Shown: positions 1 to 5,157, numbered from the stretch's first letter. The stretch is 6,715 nt of DNA from Rhodoferax sp. (GCA_028711355.1 JAQTSL010000203.1:1-6715); one strand, 5' to 3'. Program-made: numbers and translations. The notes: generated from the letters alone by a model not told the origin.

Positions 1-603
1 GTACTTGCCGATGGCCTGTTGCACCGGGCCAATTTTGGGCAGACCGACTTCGAGTACCGCCTCGTCGCTCTCAACCAGACCGGCCACCTGCGAGATATGC
101 ACGTGGCAATTGCCGTAGGCAAACGGCACGTTGGGGTTGACTTCGAGCACCACCGCGCGTGCCTTGGCCACCGCCGCCATGGTGTAGTCGGCCCCCAGAC
201 TGAGCGAAAAGTAGCCATGCGCGTCCATCGGCGAAGCCATGCTGAACACCACGTCCGCGGGCATCTGTCCACGTCCGATCAGGCTGGGAATTTCGGAAAA
301 ATAATTGGGTATGAAGTCAATCCAGCCGGCCTGCCCGCCAGCGCGGGTGGCAGCGCCATAAAACAGTGCCACATGGCGCACATGGGCCACGGTGTCAGGG
401 TCGATGTAGCCAAATTTACGCACCGCCAGAATTTGCGCCACCTTGACATCATGAAAGTCGCGGCGCTGCTCAGACAGGGCGGTCAACAGCGCAGGGGGCT
501 CACCGACGCCGGTCGGCACAATGATCATGTCGCCATCATGAACCAGTCGCACGGCAGCGCTGGCGGTCATTTTTTTCTGTGCATAAAGGTCTTGAACTGA
601 CAT
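1..603 (-). CDS. acetyl-CoA hydrolase/transferase family protein (4-hydroxybutyrate CoA-transferase-like), N-terminal part
   Basis: The frame is open from an ATG at 603 to the left edge (201 codons), so the C-terminal half is missing. Reading the minus strand gives MSVQDLYAQKKMTAS at the start. It is followed by the pattern of the acetyl-CoA hydrolase/transferase N-terminal domain: PTGVGEP (residues 30-36), a SPMDAHGYFSLSLGADY stretch (124-140), EVNPNVPFAYG (154-164) and H167/H169. Members move CoA between acyl-CoA and a free acid (acetate, 4-hydroxybutyrate, propionate) or hydrolyse acetyl-CoA in the cytoplasm. The catalytic glutamate lies in the half outside the window, so the substrate cannot be decided. 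The start is supported by a strong Shine-Dalgarno sequence GAGGGGA (611-617), 7 nt upstream; Met12 is a less likely start. The family call is firm and the substrate is open. Confidence 0.88.
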   Translation of the reverse strand, partial: MSVQDLYAQKKMTASAAVRLVHDGDMIIVPTGVGEPPALLTALSEQRRDFHDVKVAQILAVRKFGYIDPDTVAHVRHVALFYGAATRAGGQAGWIDFIPNYFSEIPSLIGRGQMPADVVFSMASPMDAHGYFSLSLGADYTMAAVAKARAVVLEVNPNVPFAYGNCHVHISQVAGLVESDEAVLEVGLPKIGPVQQAIGKY

Positions 604-635
604 ACAGGTATCCCCTCAAATAAAAGCTAAATGTA

Positions 636-653
636 GCAAGGGAAAACCCTTGC
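636..653. repeat. perfect 7-bp inverted repeat upstream of the CoA-transferase gene
   Basis: GCAAGGG (636-642), loop AAAA, CCCTTGC (647-653). It sits about 33 bp upstream of the CoA-transferase start codon, within what would be its leader or promoter. It is not followed by a T-run on either strand, so an intrinsic terminator is unlikely. A protein-binding dyad or an mRNA leader hairpin is possible. The dyad is seen directly; any function is inference. Confidence 0.45.
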
Positions 654-715
654 AAGCTGACAAAAGCACGCTCGTGCGATTTAAGCTGTGACAACGCACG
701 GCGCGGCGACTGGGT

Positions 716-845
716 CAGGCGTTTGCCGTAAAAGGGCTAACGCTTGTTTTGCTACAGTGTTTGTCATAGCCAACAACGGTGAGGCAGGGTGATTGGGTCA
801 GGTGACCGGGCTTTGGGGCCAAAGGCGCGCACCGACAAACGCCTG
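716..845. repeat. 10-bp inverted repeat pair, arms 716-725 and 836-845
   Basis: CAGGCGTTTG at 716-725 is the exact reverse complement of CAAACGCCTG at 836-845. The match extends to 12 of 13 positions on the inner side (yCG). The arms enclose 110 bp of non-coding DNA between the CoA-transferase leader and the end of the phage island. The pair could be a rearrangement or deletion scar, ends of a small element, or chance. No transposase frame lies between the arms. Confidence 0.35.
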
Positions 846-992
846 CGTACCGATCATGCTGCCCCGCGCGTGATTTTGAAGGGGAGTGATATATTTGAAT
901 AGGAAAACGCGCGATATTTCGCACTTTTCGGCGTTTTACCGCTTCGTTTCGCAACGAGATTTGAAAATCTCTTTCGTGTGGGGAAAACCGTA

Positions 993-1547
993 CTACGGGG
1001 CCAAATAACGGCCAATGATGTCCAGAATGTTGGTCTTGTCGGCATCTGACATGCCCAGGAAAGGGCGGGCGGGAATATCGCCCCAAAGGTGAGGGAACTG
1101 GGCTTTGGTACCACCGAACTGCTGTATGGCGGCATAAACGATCGGGCTGCCGATGCTGACACCGGTTGAGCCGACCAACTGGTGATTGATGGTGGTTTGC
1201 AAAGCCTCCATTTTCCCGGTCAATGGCTTTTTGACAGCACCTGAGGCAAGAGCATTTTCGCCGCGCTTGGTCAATGATCCGTCTTTCTTGAAATTCTTGT
1301 TCGGCACCAGGCTGCCGTCTTTTCTGAAATTCTTGTTGTAGAGACCCACAAAGCGGTCGATCGTGACAGACGAATTGGCTTCCCACGGCGTGCCATCCGG
1401 GCCGGTGGCTGTTGCAAAGCGCGCTTTGGTGCTGGCCACCATGTCTAGACCAATTTCCTTCAAAGCGGGCCGCAGGTTGCTGGTTTTACGCGACAACTCG
1501 GTGAGCACATCCAACACCTGGCGGTCATTGACCTGGATGGTGATCAT
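993..1547 (-). CDS. Mu gpG-like phage virion morphogenesis protein
   Basis: This is a 184-residue protein of the phage virion morphogenesis family (Mu gpG / P2 GpS type), which acts during head completion or head-tail joining. Family marks in order are the N-terminal MITIQVND strand with a leucine-rich helix, K41-RF (43-44), PDGTPW (50-55), LTGKM (109-113), YAAIQQFGG (138-146) and IPARPFLG (158-165), ending in a short helix. The length is normal for the family, so the gene looks intact. A GAGGG Shine-Dalgarno precedes the ATG by about 9 nt. The start overlaps the stop of the DUF7220-like gene in an ATGA, which implies translational coupling. An internal 12-residue duplication (about residues 71-94) lies in the variable region. 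The usual downstream neighbours in Mu-like phages (protease/scaffold, major head) are absent, so the protein probably has no working partners here. Confidence 0.85.
   Translation of the reverse strand: MITIQVNDRQVLDVLTELSRKTSNLRPALKEIGLDMVASTKARFATATGPDGTPWEANSSVTIDRFVGLYNKNFRKDGSLVPNKNFKKDGSLTKRGENALASGAVKKPLTGKMEALQTTINHQLVGSTGVSIGSPIVYAAIQQFGGTKAQFPHLWGDIPARPFLGMSDADKTNILDIIGRYLAP
1279..1337. repeat. tandem 36-bp repeat inside the gpG-like gene
   Basis: Two 23-nt copies, 1279-1301 and 1315-1337, start 36 bp apart and differ at two adjacent positions. In protein they give NKNFRKDGSL and NKNFKKDGSL back to back (a 12-residue period), so the duplication keeps the frame. It lies in the loop-like region before the LTGKM motif, where family members vary in length. 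Confidence 0.8.
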
Positions 1548-1792
1548 GGCGTGGCCCTCGCGGCCAAGTGCTGGGCGGCTTGATGCAGGCGGGCATTGAA
1601 CCAGCGGCGAATCACGTAAGAGCGGGCGACGCTGATCAGGGTGTAGAGCACGCCGATAAACAGGTTTTGACCGACGCTGATGTGAAAGCCAATCAGCGGC
1701 AATATCACCAGATTGGCCACGAAGTTGATGGTGAAACCGATGGCGACGTTGATCCAGGCTTCGATGAAGGAGCCAAGGCGGGTTTGGTTCAT
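1544..1792 (-). CDS. small phage membrane protein, DUF7220-like
   Basis: This 82-residue protein resembles a small conserved family found in prophages (DUF7220 by my recognition, not by search). Two hydrophobic segments are visible, about residues 12-35 and 42-60, separated by a short turn (GFHISVGQN) and followed by a basic, cytosolic-looking tail (RSYVIRRWFNAR). This pattern fits a two-helix inner-membrane protein. Its molecular role is unknown. The start is well supported by a GAAAGGAG Shine-Dalgarno (1800-1807), 7 nt upstream. The stop overlaps the start of the gpG-like gene by four bases, so the two are probably translated together. A short upstream frame (1789-1866) overlaps its start in the same way. 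Confidence 0.75.
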   Translation of the reverse strand: MNQTRLGSFIEAWINVAIGFTINFVANLVILPLIGFHISVGQNLFIGVLYTLISVARSYVIRRWFNARLHQAAQHLAARATP

Positions 1793-1866
1793 GGGGTTAC
1801 TCCTTTCGCGGCGGATTTCTGTTTGCGCTGGGGTTTTGCGTAGGGGGGCACGCCGTTGGCTACCAT
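1789..1866 (-). CDS. possible 25-residue leader or remnant ORF before the DUF7220-like gene
   Basis: An ATG at 1866 opens a frame of 25 codons (MVANGVPPYAKP at its start, then a lysine/arginine-rich stretch). Its TGA overlaps the ATG of the DUF7220-like gene. The frame is open further upstream to a TAG at 1909-1911 and still reads like protein (KKYANFINI), so this may be the tail of a small phage protein whose proper start has been lost. Against it, there is no Shine-Dalgarno before the ATG and I do not recognise a family. Confidence 0.25.
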   Translation of the reverse strand: MVANGVPPYAKPQRKQKSAAKGVTP

Positions 1867-1879
1867 GATGTTGATGAAG

Positions 1880-1908
1880 TTTGCATATTTCTTTGAGCTC
1901 TCTATAAT
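1880..1908 (+). promoter_or_regulatory. sigma70-type promoter of the small RNA
   Basis: A -35 box TTTGCA (1880-1885, 4 of 6 to consensus), a 17-bp spacer and a perfect -10 box TATAAT (1903-1908). The predicted start site (about 1914-1915) falls exactly on the first base of the closing stem of the structured RNA. It points away from the phage genes on either side, which are all on the minus strand, so it cannot serve them. Confidence 0.75.
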
Positions 1909-1914
1909 CTAGAC

Positions 1915-2041
1915 ACTGGCTGAGGTCCTTAGGCTGACTCGGCCTGCGCCGAAAGGTGCAGATGAGCCGACCGGGGTCGCCAACCCGGCCCAGCCAGTTC
2001 CCTTATCTGATACGAACCGCCCCTTTGGGCGGTTTTTGTTT
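1915..2041 (+). ncRNA. structured small RNA, probably a C4-type phage antisense RNA
   Basis: About 125 nt from the predicted start site to the terminator U-tract. A perfect 8-bp stem closes the structured part: ACTGGCTG (1915-1922) with CAGCCAGT (1991-1998). Inside are a hairpin CTGCGCC-GAAA-GGTGCAG (1944-1961, GNRA tetraloop) extended by TCGGC/GCCGA (1939-1943 with 1966-1970) across an ATGA bulge, and a hairpin CCGGG/CCCGG (1971-1975 with 1984-1988) with the loop GTCGCCAA. A short GTC/GAC helix around a CCTTAGGCT loop (1925-1938) is possible. The U-tract, GNRA loop and promoter all favour the plus strand. C4 RNAs of phages P1/P7 and many prophages are compact multi-hairpin antisense repressors of about this size, and the loop motifs look similar. 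The structure is seen directly; the C4 assignment is from memory. No open frame overlaps it on this strand. It lies antisense between the MuF-like and DUF7220-like genes. Confidence 0.72.
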
Positions 2042-3190
2042 GGGACTGATGACCAGCGACAAAAACCACGCTTCGTCACCGGAGGCAGCAATTTTTATGG
2101 CGGCCCGATACGCTTTGTCCGCCAGCATCAACAGCAAATAGCGCTTGTCTTTATGGCCTGCCCACACTTGGGCAGACTGCATGATTTCTGGAATGCGCAA
2201 GTAGTCCTCGAAAGTCACCTCAGGATGACTTTTAATATGCTCATCCAAACTGACCCGTGACAACCAAAGGTCAGTCGCCGTAGTGCCGTACAGTTTGCGG
2301 TCTGCGTCAGTTAGGGATGCCACTGCGACACGTGTAGGCATATTGGGTTCATCATCAAAGAACTTCTTGAAGTCAGCTACCGTCATGTTTTTCATGGTGT
2401 CAAGTCTATTGGTAGAAATGACTGCTTCCAAAGGCGCTGCTACCAATGCTTGCTTAATGACTGCCTGAATAGGTTTCTGTGCGCCCAGTACAAGCGTCGC
2501 CTCATCACGCAGCGCCTGCGCCAGCTCCGGGCTCAACTTCATCAACTTGGCATCCACCAGCGACTGTAGCGAAGCCCGCGCATTGGCCCCCGGCGCATAC
2601 GCCCAGCCCTTGTCAATCCCAGGTGGCACACCGGTTTTGGCATCAACACTGTCCCAACCCTCAGGCGGCGTGGTGGCATCGCCTGGTTTGGGGCCGCGCA
2701 CTGCTTGCACACTGCAATGACAACCCCAGCCATTGGGCGGGAAATGCGTTTTCCAGAACGGATGGTCATGGGGTAGCGTCAGGCCTGCTGCACCCCAGGC
2801 CTTGTGCTGCGGGCGTGGGCTCATCACACTGTCACTGTGGATGTAACGCCAAAACGGCCGCACCGCCAGCAGCTCGGGGTCATTGAGCTGCTGCCAGCGC
2901 CCGGCGGCGTAACTCGTGGCGATGTTGGTCTGGTAAATGATGCGCGTGCGCCAGGCCACACCGGCTGTGGTGCCCTCACCGGTCCAGCCGGTCCAGCCAC
3001 TCTTGGCCACGGCTGCGGCAAAGTCTTTGCGAAACTGGCCGATCGACTCACCACCGATGGACTTGTCAACCGCCCGGCGCAAATCGTTCAACAAATCGGC
3101 CTTTTGCGCACCGGCCACGATGATTTGGTCCCAAAACCGCATGCGCCTGGCCCGGTCGCCCTGACGTTCGTAGATGTCTTGTATCAGCAC
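2003..3190 (-). CDS. MuF-type phage head morphogenesis protein with toxin-like C-terminal domain, probably 5'-truncated
   Basis: Residues about 20-165 are a MuF (phage Mu F-like) minor head domain: DLLNDLRRAVDKSI with FRKDF (about 32-57), RTRIIYQTNIATSYAAGRW (81-99), RPFW-Y (111-116) and DHPFW...FPPNGWGCHCSVQAV (142-164). Residues about 285-380 look like a separate nuclease-type module (LWLSRVSLDEHIKSHPEVTF, IPEIM, KRYLLLM, YRAAIK, WFLSLV), similar to the PBECR (Barnase-EndoU-ColicinE5/D-RelE-like) domains carried by MuF proteins. Such proteins are packaged and may act in the infected cell. The start is a GTG at 3190 without a properly spaced Shine-Dalgarno; a stop lies 10 codons upstream, and about 40-60 residues expected before the MuF core are missing. 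An ATG at residue 17 is an alternative start. The end contains the hairpin of the opposite-strand RNA. The MuF call is strong; the toxin activity is inference. Confidence 0.85.
   Translation of the reverse strand: MLIQDIYERQGDRARRMRFWDQIIVAGAQKADLLNDLRRAVDKSIGGESIGQFRKDFAAAVAKSGWTGWTGEGTTAGVAWRTRIIYQTNIATSYAAGRWQQLNDPELLAVRPFWRYIHSDSVMSPRPQHKAWGAAGLTLPHDHPFWKTHFPPNGWGCHCSVQAVRGPKPGDATTPPEGWDSVDAKTGVPPGIDKGWAYAPGANARASLQSLVDAKLMKLSPELAQALRDEATLVLGAQKPIQAVIKQALVAAPLEAVISTNRLDTMKNMTVADFKKFFDDEPNMPTRVAVASLTDADRKLYGTTATDLWLSRVSLDEHIKSHPEVTFEDYLRIPEIMQSAQVWAGHKDKRYLLLMLADKAYRAAIKIAASGDEAWFLSLVISPKQKPPKGAVRIR
2015..2041 (+). terminator. intrinsic terminator of the small RNA
   Basis: Stem AACCGCCC (2015-2022), loop CTTT, GGGCGGTT (2027-2034), followed by TTTGTTT. 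Orientation is clear: the U-tract follows the stem only on the plus strand, while the minus strand reads TTCGTATC after the stem. The hairpin sits within the last codons of the MuF-like gene, coding there for its KPPKGAV ending. Confidence 0.85.
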
Positions 3191-3225
3191 ACCCCACTTT
3201 GAATCGCACCCCTTGCGCTAACGCG

Positions 3226-4491
3226 CTATTTGGCCTGCAAATATTGCACGACCCCGTGTCCCGCCTTAGCCCCGCTGGCCAGGCAGGCGGTCAACAAATA
3301 GCCGCCGGTGGGGGCTTCCCAGTCGAGCATTTCACCCGCACAAAACACGCCGGGCAAAGCCGTCAGCATCAAGTCGTCATTGGCCGCCTCAAAACGCACA
3401 CCGCCGGCGCTGCTGATGGCCTCGTCAAGCGGTCGCGCGGCTTGCAAGCTGATCGGTAACGCCTTGATGGTCTGCGCCAACAGCAGCGGGTCGTGCATCT
3501 GGGCTGGCGTCAGCACCTCATGCAACACGGCGGACTTGATGCCGTCGATGTGCAGGCGGCTTTTGAGGTGGCTTGACAGGGAACGCGTGCCACGCGGATG
3601 CGAGACCTCGGCCAGCACCCAATCGGCAGGCCGGTCGGGCAACAAATCAAGCTCAAAGCGCGCCTGCCCGGTGGCCAGAATGTCGTCGCGCAGCAGGCTG
3701 GAGGCGGCGTAAATCAGACTGCCCTCCACCCCGGTCGCAGTGGCGACAAATTCACCCCGGCGGGCAAACTTGCCCCCTTGCGTGGTGGCAAGCGAGATCG
3801 CCACTGACTTGAACGGCTGGCCGGCAAAGTGTTCGGCAAAATAAGGGCTCCAGCCACCTCGCACGTCAAAACCGCAATTGGCTGGCTGCAAATCTGCCAC
3901 ACCAACGTTTCTGTCACGCAGCCACGGTACCCAAGCACCATCAGAGCCCAGTCGGCGCCAACTGCCGCCGCCCAGCGCCAGCACCACCGCGTCAGCTTGC
4001 ACCTGCAACGGGCCCGCCGGCGTTGCAAAATCCAGCCGGGTCGCCTCAGCACCCTCAACAGCGCCTGGCTGCGGCCAGCCGGTCCAGCGGTGGCGCATGA
4101 AGAACTGCACGGCGGGTCCCTTTTGCGGATGGCGCAAGCGCTTTAGCCAGGCGCGCAGCAGCGGCGCGGCTTTCATGTCCAGCGGAAACACCCGCCCCGA
4201 GCTGCCGACCAAGGTGTCAATGCCAAGCGAACTTGCCCAGGCCCGCACGTCGCTGGCGTTGAAGGTCTGCAAAAGTGCTTCGATGGCGGCGCGGCGCGCG
4301 CCGTAGCGCGACGCAAACAGCTCGGCCGGCTCCGAGTGCGTCAGGTTCAGCCCACCTTTGCCGGCCAGCAAGAACTTGCGCCCGACGCTGGGCATGGCGT
4401 CAAAAACCGACACCGCCAGGCCAGCGCGCGACAACACCTCGGCGGCCATCAAGCCAGCCGGACCGGCGCCAACAACGATAATTTTTTTCAT
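3226..4491 (-). CDS. HI0933-like FAD-dependent flavoprotein (PP_4765 / aminoacetone oxidase-like family)
   Basis: This is a 421-residue cytoplasmic flavoprotein. The N-terminus has the dinucleotide-binding fold MKKIIVVGAGPAG with the GxGxxG glycines at 8, 10 and 13. Next comes the family signature GRKFLLAGKGGLNLTHSE (38-54-type position), where FAD is bound. Near the C-terminus, FCAGEMLDWEAPTGGY (383-398) and LASGAKAG form the second FAD contact. This signature variant (KGGLNLTHSE rather than GGRCNVTN) marks the PP_4765-type subgroup, whose substrate is unknown. I chose the ATG at 4491 because it starts directly at the nucleotide-binding strand; the longer frame to 4545 would run into a palindromic intergenic repeat. 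Its Shine-Dalgarno is weak (GAGTGGG, or AGGGGAAG further away). Its stop is only 36 bp from the phage island. It is divergent from trxA. Confidence 0.88.
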   Translation of the reverse strand: MKKIIVVGAGPAGLMAAEVLSRAGLAVSVFDAMPSVGRKFLLAGKGGLNLTHSEPAELFASRYGARRAAIEALLQTFNASDVRAWASSLGIDTLVGSSGRVFPLDMKAAPLLRAWLKRLRHPQKGPAVQFFMRHRWTGWPQPGAVEGAEATRLDFATPAGPLQVQADAVVLALGGGSWRRLGSDGAWVPWLRDRNVGVADLQPANCGFDVRGGWSPYFAEHFAGQPFKSVAISLATTQGGKFARRGEFVATATGVEGSLIYAASSLLRDDILATGQARFELDLLPDRPADWVLAEVSHPRGTRSLSSHLKSRLHIDGIKSAVLHEVLTPAQMHDPLLLAQTIKALPISLQAARPLDEAISSAGGVRFEAANDDLMLTALPGVFCAGEMLDWEAPTGGYLLTACLASGAKAGHGVVQYLQAK

Positions 4492-4530
4492 AGCAATACC
4501 CACTCTTCCCCTAACGCTCATGGCGTTGAA

Positions 4531-4629
4531 GTCACCCCGAAGCATGAGAGATGGCTGTCACAAGCGGGCCATCACCCGCTGTTCCAGTGCGTCCAAATTC
4601 ATGGATACCGGGTCGTGGCCCGGTATGAC
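4531..4629. repeat. 99-bp palindromic intergenic element (REP-like)
   Basis: The element is bounded by GTCA (4531-4534) and TGAC (4626-4629). It holds two hairpins: AGCGGG/CCCGCT (4563-4568 with 4575-4580) and ATACCGGG/CCCGGTAT (4605-4612 with 4619-4626, 8 bp perfect, loop TCGTGG). The second hairpin, with its ATGGATACCGGG...CCCGGTATGACA ending, has the look of dispersed palindromic repeats common in proteobacterial intergenic DNA. No T-run follows either stem, so it is not a standard terminator. It lies between the divergent flavoprotein and trxA genes. No second copy is present in this window. Confidence 0.6.
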
Positions 4630-4760
4630 AAGCTGTTCTTTCACATTAACTAAGCAAAACTTCGACCCGTAAAGCGGCGTAGTATCTGCCACACCGAAGG
4701 TCGGCCGACGCGCTTTCTGTCACAATTTCTCCATCCCAATTTACAAACACAGGAAAAATC

Positions 4761-5093
4761 ATGGCCAGTGAATCAATCAAACACGTGTCAGACGCTTCGT
4801 TTGATACCGACGTGTTGCAGTCAGAGCTACCGGTTCTGGTGGACTATTGGGCCGAATGGTGCGGTCCCTGCAAGATGATCGCGCCGATTCTGGACGAAGT
4901 CTCTGGCGCCTATAGCGGCAAGTTGCAAATTGCCAAGATGAATGTCGATGAAAACCGCGAAATCCCGGCCAAGTTTGGTATCCGCGGTATTCCGACACTG
5001 ATGGTCTTCAAAAATGGCCAGCTCGCAGCCACCAAGGTCGGCGCCATGAGCAAGTCGCAACTGACGGCGTTCATCGACCAGCAATTAGCGTGA
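4761..5093 (+). CDS. trxA: thioredoxin 1
   Basis: This is a 110-residue classical thioredoxin, the cytosolic dithiol protein that reduces disulfides in ribonucleotide reductase, PAPS reductase and many other proteins and is recharged by thioredoxin reductase. The active site WCGPCK is at residues 33-38 (C34, C37), the buried aspartate is D28 (VDYWAEWCGPCK), and the cis-proline is P78 in GIRGIPT. The G-rich C-terminal helix region (VGAMSKSQL) is also present. The length is full for the family. The start is supported by an AGGA Shine-Dalgarno (4751-4754), 6 nt before the ATG. The gene is followed by its own intrinsic terminator and then by rho, an arrangement widespread in proteobacteria. I found no complete promoter that I would defend. 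Confidence 0.97.
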   Translation: MASESIKHVSDASFDTDVLQSELPVLVDYWAEWCGPCKMIAPILDEVSGAYSGKLQIAKMNVDENREIPAKFGIRGIPTLMVFKNGQLAATKVGAMSKSQLTAFIDQQLA

Positions 5094-5131
5094 TGTTTTG
5101 AAAGTGTGGACCAGACCAGCCCACACCGTTT

Positions 5132-5157
5132 CCTGGCCGCGAAGGCCGGGCATTTTT
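5132..5157 (+). terminator. intrinsic terminator after trxA
   Basis: Stem CCTGGCC (5132-5138) with GGCCGGG (5144-5150), one G-U pair, loop GCGAA, followed by CA and TTTTT (5153-5157). A second hairpin, GTGTGG/CCACAC (5104-5109 with 5121-5126), lies just upstream. The terminator should separate trxA transcription from rho, at least in part. Confidence 0.8.

Larger units (their letters stand above)
604..992. other. gene-free stretch between the CoA-transferase and phage genes
   Basis: I find no credible gene here on either strand. The part next to the CoA-transferase is its 5' region, with a Shine-Dalgarno at 611-617 and a hairpin at 636-653. The middle holds a 10-bp inverted repeat (716-725 and 836-845), a TGGGTCAGG direct repeat (711-719 and 794-802) and a CTTTGG/CCAAAG dyad (811-824). 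The part just downstream of the phage gpG-like gene (about 860-990) is visibly richer in A+T and carries a GAGATT/AATCTC dyad (956-971) without a clear U-tract. A 19-codon frame on the minus strand beginning at about 857 has no support. I see no convincing promoter with both boxes. Confidence 0.6.
993..3220. mobile_element. Mu-like prophage remnant (morphogenesis gene island)
   Basis: Three adjacent minus-strand genes with phage-only functions (MuF, DUF7220-like, gpG-like) plus a phage-type small RNA lie between a CoA-transferase and a flavoprotein gene. The order matches the head-gene part of Mu-like phages, but the portal/terminase genes before MuF and the protease/major-head genes after gpG are missing. 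The right border is sharp: MuF-like coding sequence begins within about 36 bp of the flavoprotein stop (3226). The left border is somewhere between about 740 and 992. An 8-bp match GCTAACGC (736-743 and 3217-3224) brackets the island but is too short to be conclusive. No integrase, transposase or phage end sequence is visible. Confidence 0.7.

Noticed and set aside
19..600. Long plus-strand open frame of 193 codons
   Set aside because: It is the complement of the CoA-transferase gene, which has clear family motifs and a strong ribosome-binding site; the plus-strand product is histidine/arginine-rich and resembles no protein.
666..677. GCACG-CT-CGTGC hairpin as a minus-strand terminator, followed by TTTTG
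   Set aside because: The stem would be only 4 bp once a loop of at least 4 nt is allowed, and the T-run is short.
956..971. GAGATT-TGAA-AATCTC dyad as the terminator of the phage cluster
   Set aside because: The stem is A+T-rich and no U-tract follows it on the minus strand.
715..1386. Minus-strand 223-codon frame overlapping the gpG-like gene
   Set aside because: It is a shifted frame across gpG and its downstream DNA, with no domain features; the gpG frame carries the family motifs.
1909..2091. Minus-strand 60-codon frame through the small-RNA region
   Set aside because: It crosses the structured RNA and the MuF 3' end in another frame, with no ribosome-binding site and an implausible composition.
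4492..4545. 18-residue N-terminal extension of the flavoprotein
   Set aside because: The nucleotide-binding strand MKKIIVVGAG is the natural N-terminus of this fold, and the extension lies in the upstream region next to a palindromic repeat.
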